From positions 1-11,371 of the forward strand of contig WRBG01000049.1 of the NCBI GenBank assembly GCA_009784635.1: 11,371 nt of DNA, written 5' to 3'. The notes under the pieces are model-generated. The model had not been told where the DNA came from. It ran no database searches and saw only the letters and a list, made by a program, of their open reading frames with translations. The DNA is from Bacteroidales bacterium. Its GTDB lineage: Bacteria > Bacteroidota > Bacteroidia > Bacteroidales > UBA932. How positions within the stretch are numbered: position 1 is the first letter of the stretch; the number at the start of each line of letters is the position of its first letter. Both the position numbers and the translations under genes were made by a program. Positions 1 to 6,291 of this stretch are shown here, one piece after another.

Positions 1-1
1 A

Positions 2-277
2 TTTGATGAAAAGTGCGAGCTTGCTTTTTACGCACATTTCCATTTTGTAAGTATCCATCCATTTGCAGACGGCAATGGCAGAACCTCCCGCCTACTTATG
101 AATTACCTTTTGGCTTGTTTTGATTTGCCCATGTTCTATGTTTTTAAAAGCAACCGTATTTCATACATTCAAGCGTTGGAAAAGTCGCGTACCACCGAAA
201 ATTTATTGCCATTTTACAACTTTATGTTCAAGCAGTATAAAAAGTTTATTTCAAGTCAAAAAGCTGTAATTCAGTGA
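2..277 (+). CDS. Fic domain protein, C-terminal part (5' truncated by window edge)
   Basis: Only the last 91 codons are in the window, read from the second base. The Fic catalytic motif HPFADGNGRTSR is intact (nt 56-91): the His that activates the target hydroxyl, the acidic residue that binds Mg2+ and the GNGR anion-binding loop are all present, so the enzyme is probably active. Fic enzymes usually transfer AMP from ATP to Ser, Thr or Tyr of a protein. The final helices (around NRISYIQALEKSR) look like the usual end of a Fic core. No DNA-binding domain follows; the N-terminal part, which would show the subclass and any inhibitory helix, lies outside. The TGA stop (275-277) falls within the acceptor end of the opposite-strand tRNA-Arg gene, an unusually tight tail-to-tail overlap. 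Target unknown. Confidence 0.9.
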   Translation, partial: FDEKCELAFYAHFHFVSIHPFADGNGRTSRLLMNYLLACFDLPMFYVFKSNRISYIQALEKSRTTENLLPFYNFMFKQYKKFISSQKAVIQ

Positions 278-348
278 TTCGGTTGGGATTCGAACCCAAG
301 ACCCACAGCTTAGAAGGCTGTTGCTCTATCCAACTGAGCTACCGAACC
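275..348 (-). tRNA. tRNA-Arg (anticodon TCT)
   Basis: Read on the minus strand, a complete 74-nt cloverleaf is visible. The acceptor arm is GGTTCGG with CCGAATC (one G-T wobble) and discriminator A at 275. The D-stem is GCTC/GAGC, the anticodon stem ACAGC/GCTGT with loop CTTCTAA (anticodon TCT at 314-312, reading AGA), and the T-arm is TTGGG-TTCGAAT-CCCAA. CCA is not encoded. The 5' end is 30 nt from the rtcB start codon on the other strand. The 3' end overlaps the fic stop codon, so unprocessed transcript would run antisense into fic. Confidence 0.98.
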
Positions 349-362
349 AAGAAAAGAGAGCG

Positions 363-370
363 CAAAGGTA
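363..370 (-). promoter_or_regulatory. Bacteroidota -7 box for tRNA-Arg
   Basis: On the minus strand this reads TACCTTTG followed by CGC, an exact TAnnTTTG -7 element about 14 nt upstream of the mature tRNA 5' end. That would leave a short leader for RNase P to remove. No TTG -33 box is seen at 17-23 bp; that region lies inside the first codons of rtcB. The same bases on the plus strand (AAAGG) could be mistaken for a weak ribosome binding site for rtcB. Confidence 0.6.
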
Positions 371-378
371 ATAATATT

Positions 379-1551
379 ATGCAAAAAGTAATTTCCACCG
401 AAAAAATTCCCATCAAAATGTGGCTCAACGAGCCGGAGTCCGGCGCAATGAAGCAGGCCTGCAATCTTGCCAATCTGCCTTTTGCCTTTAGCCATATCTG
501 TTTGATGCCCGACGCCCACGAGGGCTATGGAATGCCCATTGGCGGCATATTGGCCACCAAAAATGTGATTGTACCCAATGCCGTAGGCGTAGACATCGGC
601 TGCGGAATGTGCGCCGTAAAAACCAACATCAAAGCCGATGGTTTGGAACGCGGGCAACTGACGCAAATCATGAGGGACATTCGGGAACTTGTCCCACTCG
701 GATTCGAACACCACAAGCAACGGCAAGATGAATCTCTGATGCCGCAAGGCTACCACATAGATGAACTTGTGGTGGTAAAGCGGCAGTATCCGGCGGCATT
801 AAAGCAGCTCGGTACGCTTGGCGGCGGCAATCATTTTATTGAATTGCAACGCTCCGATGATGGGATTCTTTGGATTATGGTACATTCGGGCAGCCGTAAT
901 TTTGGCTTGCAGGTGGCGGAATACTACAACAAAAGAGCAAAGAGATGGAACGAAATCTATTACTCCTCGGTCGAGGCCAAGGCAGATTTGGCGTTTTTGC
1001 CTTTTGAGACCGACGATGCCCATCTGTACTACAAAGAAATGCAGTATTGCACCGAATTTGCGCTGGCCAATCGAAAACTGATGATGGAGCGTATTCAGCA
1101 AGTCGTTTCGTCTGCGCTCCACGCTGTAACTTACGAGCCGATGATTCATATTGCCCACAACTACGCAGCTTGGGAAAAGCACTTTGACACCAAGGTTATT
1201 GTTCACCGCAAAGGCGCAACATCGGCCAAACAGGGCGAAACAGGCATTATTCCGGGCTCTCAAGGAACCCAATCGTATATAGTGGAAGGGCTGGGCAATC
1301 CGGAGAGTTTTATGAGTTGCTCCCACGGAGCCGGACGTGTGATGAGCCGCAAGGCCGCCATACGCAACCTCGATTTGGAAGAAGAAAAACGGAAGCTCGA
1401 CGAGCGCGGCATCATACACTCCATACGTTCAAAATCGGATTTGGAAGAAGCCTCATCGGCTTACAAAGACATTGGGGAAGTAATGGCGCTTCAAAGCGAT
1501 TTGGTAAAAATCAAAGTTGCGCTTAGTCCTTTGGCTGTGATTAAGGGATAG
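379..1551 (+). CDS. rtcB: RtcB-family RNA ligase (3'-phosphate/5'-OH)
   Basis: This 390-residue GTP-dependent RNA ligase joins 2',3'-cyclic phosphate or 3'-phosphate ends to 5'-OH ends, as in tRNA and rRNA repair. The family's Mn2+ ligands and nucleophile are visible: Asp72 and Cys75 in GVDIGCGM, His152 in GGGNHF, His169 in HSGSRNFG, His260 in HNYA and the guanylylated His316 in SCSHGAGR. HRKGA and PGSQGTQSYIVEG, which line the GTP pocket, are also present. Length is close to E. coli RtcB (408). The frame is open upstream to 274, but that extension is only antisense tRNA sequence, so the ATG at 379 is the start. No archease or RtcA gene is in the window. It converges on popT with 30 bp between. 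The plus-strand control region must lie in or beyond the tRNA-Arg gene. Confidence 0.96.
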   Translation: MQKVISTEKIPIKMWLNEPESGAMKQACNLANLPFAFSHICLMPDAHEGYGMPIGGILATKNVIVPNAVGVDIGCGMCAVKTNIKADGLERGQLTQIMRDIRELVPLGFEHHKQRQDESLMPQGYHIDELVVVKRQYPAALKQLGTLGGGNHFIELQRSDDGILWIMVHSGSRNFGLQVAEYYNKRAKRWNEIYYSSVEAKADLAFLPFETDDAHLYYKEMQYCTEFALANRKLMMERIQQVVSSALHAVTYEPMIHIAHNYAAWEKHFDTKVIVHRKGATSAKQGETGIIPGSQGTQSYIVEGLGNPESFMSCSHGAGRVMSRKAAIRNLDLEEEKRKLDERGIIHSIRSKSDLEEASSAYKDIGEVMALQSDLVKIKVALSPLAVIKG

Positions 1552-1556
1552 AAAAC

Positions 1557-1592
1557 TTTACCGGGTATTTTACCGGATATTTTACCGGGTCT
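1557..1592. repeat. 12-bp tandem repeat, 3 copies
   Basis: Three near-identical 12-mers (TTTACCGGGTAT, TTTACCGGATAT, TTTACCGGGTCT) fill the gap between the convergent rtcB and popT genes. Because 12 is a multiple of three, each copy carries an in-frame TAA on the minus strand. PopT translation therefore ends at the first and meets two more stops 12 and 24 nt later. In another minus-strand frame it reads Pro-Val-Lys-Tyr repeats, which I do not consider coding. No hairpin plus T-tract terminator is seen here. Confidence 0.85.
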
Positions 1593-2460
1593 GCTTTTTC
1601 ATTTTGGCCGCCAAAAATTCCAAACCAAAAACCAAGACAAAGCCAAGCAATATAAAGAGCGGAATTGTTGCCATGAAAGCGGGATTCCCGCTCAGTTCGG
1701 CGTGGTTTCCGGGCCATAGCTTTTCTAAAGAGCCAAACATAAAACCGGCCATCAGGCACACCATTTTGCTGTAATATCTATCGAGCAGCCAGTACAAAAG
1801 GCGGGAAGAAGCCATGACTCCTACCACAGCTCCGGCGGCAAATGCCAGCAACACATCCCAATATAAACCGGAAATGGCATCAAGGATAAACTGGTATTTC
1901 CCCATTAGTACCATTACAAAAGCCCCCGATATGCCGGGCATAAGCATGGCGCAAATGGCAATGGCTCCGGTCAAAAAGATAAACCAATAATCATTGGGGG
2001 TTTGGGAAGGCGATACCTTACAAATAATAATAGCCAAAACCATACTGGCCAAAAAGACCACAATATTCCATATATTCCACTTTTTCAATCCTTTAAGCAC
2101 ATAAATCGCAGCAGCCACCACCAATCCGGTAAAAAGCGACCAAACCGGAACGGGATAGGCCTTGATGAGGTATTGCAAGAGCTTGGCTATGCTAAAAACA
2201 CTGGTTAAGATGCCGCAGCCGAGGGCTAATAAAAACCATCCGTTGAGCTGTTTCCAAAAAGCGCCCCATTTTCCCCGAAACAAGAGGGCCAATAAAGACG
2301 GACTTATTGACTTAATCGAGTACAGCAACTCCCTGTATACGCCGGTTATAAAGGCAATCGTACCGCCGGACACCCCGGGCACCCAATCAACAGCCCCTAT
2401 CAACAAACCCTTTATCCCAATAATCAAATAAGACCAAAACGAACGTTTTTGCTCCTGCAT
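1582..2460 (-). CDS. DUF368/PopT-family undecaprenyl-phosphate translocase
   Basis: A 292-residue polytopic membrane protein with the DUF368 signature near the N-terminus (IGAVDWVPGVSGGTIAFITG, residues ~22-41) and a second, related re-entrant-type motif in the middle (LMPGISGAFVMVLMGKY). Hydrophobic segments run throughout to the C-terminal segment ending in AAKMKK. DUF368 proteins named PopT were reported to return undecaprenyl phosphate, the lipid carrier for peptidoglycan and surface glycans, from the outer to the inner face of the cytoplasmic membrane. The paired PGxSG motifs fit that internal-repeat fold. It starts 2 nt after the stop of the DUF6913 gene and is almost certainly co-transcribed with it. 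Membership of the family is clear; the exact substrate here is inferred. Confidence 0.9.
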   Translation of the reverse strand: MQEQKRSFWSYLIIGIKGLLIGAVDWVPGVSGGTIAFITGVYRELLYSIKSISPSLLALLFRGKWGAFWKQLNGWFLLALGCGILTSVFSIAKLLQYLIKAYPVPVWSLFTGLVVAAAIYVLKGLKKWNIWNIVVFLASMVLAIIICKVSPSQTPNDYWFIFLTGAIAICAMLMPGISGAFVMVLMGKYQFILDAISGLYWDVLLAFAAGAVVGVMASSRLLYWLLDRYYSKMVCLMAGFMFGSLEKLWPGNHAELSGNPAFMATIPLFILLGFVLVFGLEFLAAKMKKQTR

Positions 2461-2462
2461 GG

Positions 2463-2996
2463 CTAAGGCAGTTTAACGCATTTTAGGCTGTCTTCAAGCA
2501 ACCGGACAAAATCATCTCCGTCCACCGCCTGCTCTATGCCCAGCACCAAATGATAAGGAGTCTGTGGTCGAACATAACGCCCCACTTTTAACCTTGCTTT
2601 GGTCAAGGCCGCCATATAAGAGGTAGTAAAGTAATACTCCGGAGACAAATTGATTAGCAGGTCAAAAGACTGTTTTACAAAACTATCCGCCGCTTCCGGA
2701 CGTATCAATCCATACCAGTTTACATGCTTGTAGTCCAGCACCAACCAATCGTTGTCCCCCCATGAATGCGGAACCGGCAGCTTTTTGTTTCTTTGGTAAA
2801 TACACACGCTGCACGAGTCGCCTTGCTCGGAAAACAGCCGACACAACTTATCTACCAACTTTAGTTGCTCCACGCTGTTGAGGCACACAATAAAGCCCAC
2901 CTTCCTAAACAGAGTATCCGATGGGGCGAAAACCGGCTTGGGACGACTCAAGATGGACAAAAGCCGTCTGTTCTGCAACAATTCTTTAAATCCCAT
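2463..2996 (-). CDS. DUF6913 family protein, function unknown
   Basis: A soluble 177-residue protein with a basic N-terminal helix, then an alternating alpha/beta pattern (VGFIVCLN at ~33-40, SCSVCIYQRN, DWLVLDYKHVNWYGL, SFDLLINLS, LKVGRYV). The NWYG and FDLLINLS blocks followed by an ALTKARLKVGR-like segment match a small protein family common in Bacteroidota (DUF6913). No catalytic motif is obvious and I know of no assigned function. It has no signal peptide or membrane helix, so it should be cytosolic. As first gene of a two-gene operon with popT (2 nt apart), it may serve in lipid-carrier or envelope metabolism. It is preceded by a TAACTTTG -7 box and diverges from the EamA operon. Confidence 0.8.
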   Translation of the reverse strand: MGFKELLQNRRLLSILSRPKPVFAPSDTLFRKVGFIVCLNSVEQLKLVDKLCRLFSEQGDSCSVCIYQRNKKLPVPHSWGDNDWLVLDYKHVNWYGLIRPEAADSFVKQSFDLLINLSPEYYFTTSYMAALTKARLKVGRYVRPQTPYHLVLGIEQAVDGDDFVRLLEDSLKCVKLP

Positions 2997-3018
2997 TTGC
3001 TTTTCGTTTGAAATCGCG

Positions 3019-3026
3019 CAAAGTTA
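3019..3026 (-). promoter_or_regulatory. Bacteroidota -7 box for the DUF6913-popT operon
   Basis: The minus strand reads TAACTTTG followed by CGCG, an exact TAnnTTTG match whose downstream GCGC resembles that of the tRNA-Arg promoter. It sits 22 nt from the DUF6913 start codon, giving a short leader. No well-spaced TTG -33 box is visible. Confidence 0.55.
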
Positions 3027-3028
3027 TG

Positions 3029-3046
3029 CAGAATTTATCAATTCTG
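3029..3046. promoter_or_regulatory. Palindrome in divergent intergenic region (candidate operator)
   Basis: CAGAATT-TATC-AATTCTG is a perfect 7-bp inverted repeat with a 4-bp centre. It lies immediately upstream of the -7 box of the DUF6913-popT operon, in the promoter spacer, and about 35 bp before the EamA start. The position suits a repressor or dual regulator site. A chance occurrence cannot be excluded. Confidence 0.35.
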
Positions 3047-3080
3047 TAGTTTTTTCTATCTTTACCGGCTGTTCATAACT

Positions 3081-3977
3081 ATGAAATCCCAAAACAAAGC
3101 CCTGTTTTTAGCCCTTGCCGCCGTCCTCTGCTGGTCCACCATCGGCAGCGCATTCCGGCTGAGTCTAAATTTTTTACCTCCACATCGACTCATATTTTAC
3201 GCCCTAATTACTTCCCTTATTTTCACGGCTGTTTATATGGCGATAAACGGAAGTTTGTTCAGGCTTTTTAGCTTTAGCGCCAAACAATACCTCTACTCCG
3301 CCCTTACGGCCCTAATCAATCCCTTTGCCTACTACTTGATGCTCCTGCATGCCTATGACATACTCCCCACCCAAGTAGCCGGAACCATCAACTATATATG
3401 GCCGCTGCTGTTGGTATTGCTCTCGGCTTTAGTCCTCAAACAAAAAATAAGTCGTCGAGCCATCTTGGCCTGCTTCATCAGTTTTTCGGGATTGGTGCTG
3501 ATTGTAACGCGGGGGCGGTTCGACAGCCTCTCCTTTGGCAACCCCTTGGGCGTGGGATTGATTCTTTGTTGCAGCATCTTTTTTGCCCTATACTGGATTT
3601 TAAACATGAGGGACAAACGGGAAGCGGCCGATAAACTCATCCTGACCTATTTTTTCGCCGCCCTCTACCTGATTCCGGTTCAGTGTTTGCTGCCCGGAAG
3701 CTGGGCCTTGCCCCCCATACAAGGCTTTTTTGGGGCCGTATACATCGGAATTTTTGAAATGGGCTTGACCTTTATCCTGTGGCTTAAAGCGCTTAAACTC
3801 ACCACAAACACAGCAAGGATAAGCAATTTGGTATTCCTTTCTCCCTTTATATCCCTGTTCTTTATATCAATTTTTGTAGGAGAACAAATCGCTTTTACTA
3901 CCTTTGCAGGACTAATTTTGATTGTTATGGGGATTATCCTTTCTCAAACCCGTGTAAACAAAGCTTCTGACGCATGA
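3081..3977 (+). CDS. EamA/DMT-superfamily transporter
   Basis: A 298-residue membrane protein with about ten hydrophobic helices in two EamA-type halves (residues ~7-138 and ~155-290). The opening ALAAVLCWSTIGSAFRLSL and the GTINYIWPLLLVLLSA segment are typical of the drug/metabolite transporter superfamily; the second half ends with FAGLILIVMGIILSQ. Members export or exchange small metabolites, and the substrate cannot be read from sequence. Its last codons overlap the next gene by 4 bp (ATGA), so the acyltransferase is translationally coupled to it. It is the first gene of a three-gene operon with an acyltransferase and an acyl ligase, which makes a lipid or lipid-precursor substrate possible. 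A weak -7 candidate (TATCTTTA, 3057-3064) precedes it. Confidence 0.88.
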   Translation: MKSQNKALFLALAAVLCWSTIGSAFRLSLNFLPPHRLIFYALITSLIFTAVYMAINGSLFRLFSFSAKQYLYSALTALINPFAYYLMLLHAYDILPTQVAGTINYIWPLLLVLLSALVLKQKISRRAILACFISFSGLVLIVTRGRFDSLSFGNPLGVGLILCCSIFFALYWILNMRDKREAADKLILTYFFAALYLIPVQCLLPGSWALPPIQGFFGAVYIGIFEMGLTFILWLKALKLTTNTARISNLVFLSPFISLFFISIFVGEQIAFTTFAGLILIVMGIILSQTRVNKASDA

Positions 3978-4537
3978 GCAGACGTTTTTGCGCCCTCCTT
4001 TTGAAATGGCTTGGCTGGAAATGCGTGGGCGGCCCTGTAGCTGTTCCCAAATGCATCATTTTGGGAGCGCCTCACACTTCTGTTTGGGATTTTTTGATTT
4101 CCGTACTTTTTTATAGAGCCGTGGGGGGAAAAGCCTCCATCTTAGTGAAAAAAGAGTTTTTTATTTGGCCTTTGGGGAGACTTTTAAAACGATTGGGGGG
4201 TATTCCCGTAGACCGCTCTAAAGGCGTCTCCTTAGTTAAGCAGGTAGTGGAGGCCTATAATGCCCACGAACACCTGCACATCGCCATAGCCCCCGAAGGC
4301 ACCCGAAAGCCGACCGCCCAATGGAAAGGGGGATTTTATACCATTGCCAAAGCCGCCCATATACCTGTGTACCTTGGTTTTTTTGACTGGGGAAAAAAGG
4401 AAGTAGGCGTAGCCGAGGAACTGCCCCTCTCCGACAACCAGCAGGCCGATATTAAACGGGTTCGCCAATGGTATAAGGACAGGGGCGTAGTAGGCAAGTA
4501 CCCTACACATTTTATTACCGGAACAGATATTGATTAA
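3974..4537 (+). CDS. PlsC-like lysophospholipid acyltransferase
   Basis: A short (187 aa) glycerolipid acyltransferase. The four family blocks are in order: catalytic HX4D as His34-TSVW-Asp39, GGIPVDRS at ~75-82 (block II), PEGTR at ~107-111 (block III, glycerol-phosphate binding) and the IPVYLGFFDW block IV. PlsC-type enzymes transfer an acyl chain from acyl-CoA or acyl-ACP to a lysophospholipid or lysophosphatidate. It lacks the N-terminal membrane helix of longer PlsC proteins and is probably a monotopic membrane enzyme, like other compact Bacteroidota versions. It starts within the EamA stop (ATGA overlap) and is followed after 11 nt by an acyl ligase that could supply its activated fatty acid. 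Acceptor specificity is inferred only. Confidence 0.88.
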   Translation: MSRRFCALLLKWLGWKCVGGPVAVPKCIILGAPHTSVWDFLISVLFYRAVGGKASILVKKEFFIWPLGRLLKRLGGIPVDRSKGVSLVKQVVEAYNAHEHLHIAIAPEGTRKPTAQWKGGFYTIAKAAHIPVYLGFFDWGKKEVGVAEELPLSDNQQADIKRVRQWYKDRGVVGKYPTHFITGTDID

Positions 4538-4548
4538 TACTTTTAATT

Positions 4549-6159
4549 ATGCATCAGAATTACCCTACCCTCAAACACACATTCATCCACAGTATTCGGG
4601 CATTTGCCGACCGCCCGCTTTTTGCTTTTTGCGATGAAGAACCCCTAAATTACAGCCAGATCGGTACGCTGACCCAACAATTAGCCTCGGTTTTTGACCA
4701 AGCCGGTTTAGCCCAAGGCAGTAAAATCGCTATTCTCGGAGCCAACATGCCCCATTGGCCGGTGGCTTACTTAGCCTCGGTTACTTCGTCTCGGGTGGCC
4801 GTCCCCATTTTGCCCGACTTTACCGCGTTTGAAATCGCCAATATCTTGGAACATTCCGAATCTAAAGCCTTGGTAGTGTCCCAAAAATTGAAATACAAAA
4901 TTCCCGACCATCTTTTGCAGGAGATTCCCTTAGTCGTGTGCATGGATACGCTGGAAGTGCTCTCGATGCATCCGGCTGCCGCCTGTACGACTTCGGAGCC
5001 ACAGCCCGAAGATTTGGCATCCATTATCTATACCTCAGGAACATCCGGCACCTCAAAAGGAGTGATGCTTAGCCACCGCAACCTCTGCGTTCAATTAGAT
5101 ATGATATACAAGCTTTTCGCTATTGTTCCTTCGGATGTATTTCTCTCCATATTGCCTTTGTCCCACGCCTATGAGTGTACCATCGGCATGCTTTATCCTT
5201 TTTGCTATGGCGCCTCTGTCCGTTATTTGGACGGAGCCCCCACCCCCAGCCTGCTCATGCCGGCCCTGCAATCGGCAAGGCCTTCCGTTATGTTGAGCGT
5301 GCCCCTTATTGTGGAAAAAATCTACAAAAACAAGATTCGCCCCACCTTTACCAAAAATTTCTTTTTGCAGTTTATTTACTCCTTTCAGCCCATACGTCGC
5401 TTATTGCATAAAATCGCGGGAAAAAAATTGCTCAAAACCTTTGGCGGAAATCTTCGCTTTTTTGGGATAGGCGGCTCTAAATTAGACGGCGTGGTAGAGC
5501 GCTTTCTCAAAGACGCCGGATTTCCCTATGCCATTGGCTACGGTTTGTCGGAAACCGCTCCCTTGATTGCGGGCGCTGTTCCCGGAAAAGTGAAATTTCA
5601 ATCTACCGGCCCTGCTTTGGATATGCTCGAAGTACGTATTGCCAACCCCAACAAGTATGGCGTAGGCGAGTTGCAGATGAAGGGCGACAATGTGATGATG
5701 GGCTATTACAAAGCTCCGGAGCTGACCGCATCGGTCTTTTGTCCGGACGGATGGTTTAGAACCAAAGATTTGGCCAAAATGGATAAGGAAGGAAATATTT
5801 CGATTATGGGACGCTGGGACAATATGATTGTGGGGCCCAGTGGAGAAAATATTTATCCCGAAGAGATTGAGGCGGTTATTAACGAACACGACTTGGTGTT
5901 GGAATCCTTGGTGGCTCAGATTAAGGGAAAAATGGTAGCTATCGTACATTTTAATTATCCCCAAATCGAAGCTTGGCACCAATTCAAAGAAGAAGCGGTG
6001 AAGAACATGAACGAACGGGTGGAGAAACTAAAAGTCGAGCTTAAAGCCTACATCAATGAACGGGTCAATAAGTTTTCCCGCATTGCCGAAATTATTGAAC
6101 AGCCCCTTCCGTTTGAAAAAACCGCCACCCAAAAGATTAAGCGGTTCCTGTACGTGTAA
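4549..6159 (+). CDS. AMP-forming long-chain acyl-CoA (or acyl-ACP) synthetase
   Basis: A 536-residue ANL-superfamily adenylating enzyme. It has the P-loop A3 motif IIYTSGTSGTSKGVMLSHRN (~159-178), PLSHAYE (A4), GYGLSETAPL (A5, ~330), GWFRTKD (A7), GRWDNMI (A8 hinge, ~421) followed by GENIYPEEIE, and a C-terminal QKIKRFLYV whose Lys529 matches the lysine needed for adenylation. The set is complete and fits FadD/Aas-type fatty acid activation: fatty acid plus ATP gives acyl-AMP, then a thioester. The YPEEIE block and the position beside a PlsC-like gene favour a lipid role over amino acid or aromatic acid activation. It is the last gene of the operon, 11 nt after the acyltransferase, and converges on the rubrerythrin gene. 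Thioester acceptor (CoA or ACP) cannot be told. Confidence 0.9.
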   Translation: MHQNYPTLKHTFIHSIRAFADRPLFAFCDEEPLNYSQIGTLTQQLASVFDQAGLAQGSKIAILGANMPHWPVAYLASVTSSRVAVPILPDFTAFEIANILEHSESKALVVSQKLKYKIPDHLLQEIPLVVCMDTLEVLSMHPAAACTTSEPQPEDLASIIYTSGTSGTSKGVMLSHRNLCVQLDMIYKLFAIVPSDVFLSILPLSHAYECTIGMLYPFCYGASVRYLDGAPTPSLLMPALQSARPSVMLSVPLIVEKIYKNKIRPTFTKNFFLQFIYSFQPIRRLLHKIAGKKLLKTFGGNLRFFGIGGSKLDGVVERFLKDAGFPYAIGYGLSETAPLIAGAVPGKVKFQSTGPALDMLEVRIANPNKYGVGELQMKGDNVMMGYYKAPELTASVFCPDGWFRTKDLAKMDKEGNISIMGRWDNMIVGPSGENIYPEEIEAVINEHDLVLESLVAQIKGKMVAIVHFNYPQIEAWHQFKEEAVKNMNERVEKLKVELKAYINERVNKFSRIAEIIEQPLPFEKTATQKIKRFLYV

Positions 6160-6172
6160 TAACAAGGTAAGG

Positions 6173-6187
6173 CTGGGCGAAGCCCGG
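6173..6187 (+). terminator. GC-rich hairpin after the acyl ligase gene (weak terminator candidate)
   Basis: CTGGGC-GAA-GCCCGG folds into a 6-bp stem (one G-T pair) with a three-base loop, 13 nt after the acyl ligase stop. No T-run follows, so it is not a standard intrinsic terminator. It may pause polymerase or protect the mRNA 3' end. The surrounding ~70 bp is more GC-rich than the genes on either side. Confidence 0.3.
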
Positions 6188-6260
6188 ATTGAGGCCGCGC
6201 AACAACGACAACCGAGCCGCATGCAAGTTCAGCGCAGTTACATCCCTTATTGCCAGCTTT

Positions 6261-6291
6261 TTGAACTAGAAAGAAATCCTTTCAAGTTCGA
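6261..6291. terminator. Long hairpin between convergent genes, just after the rubrerythrin stop
   Basis: GAACTAGAAAG (6263-6273) and CTTTCAAGTTC (6279-6289) pair over 11 bp with one mismatch and an AAATC loop; a U-G and a U-A pair extend the stem. On the minus strand it begins directly after the rubrerythrin TAG. It lacks a T-run on either strand, so it may act as a 3'-end barrier or factor-assisted terminator in this convergent gap rather than a textbook terminator. Confidence 0.5.

Noticed and set aside
185..202. S-x-x-x-E-N pattern in the Fic protein resembling an inhibitory helix motif
   Set aside because: It falls in the final helices of the Fic core about 43 residues after the catalytic His, where such a chance match is likely, rather than in a separate C-terminal inhibitory helix.
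274..378. N-terminal extension of RtcB by 35 residues from an ATG at 274
   Set aside because: The extension is translated from the antisense of tRNA-Arg and its promoter; RtcB homology begins at the ATG at 379.
310..756. Minus-strand open frame of 148 codons over the tRNA and the rtcB 5' end
   Set aside because: Its C-terminal part (VAQLDRATAF) is the typical false translation of a tRNA gene, and the rest is antisense to conserved rtcB codons.
799..1419. Minus-strand open frame of 206 codons inside rtcB
   Set aside because: Fully antisense to conserved RtcB motifs, with no recognisable domain.
3057..3064. TATCTTTA as the -7 box of the EamA operon
   Set aside because: The last base deviates from TAnnTTTG and no TTG lies at the right distance, so it is mentioned only as a weak candidate and not listed as a feature.
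5482..5982. Minus-strand open frame of 166 codons inside the acyl ligase gene
   Set aside because: Antisense to conserved adenylation motifs A5 to A8, with no recognisable protein family.
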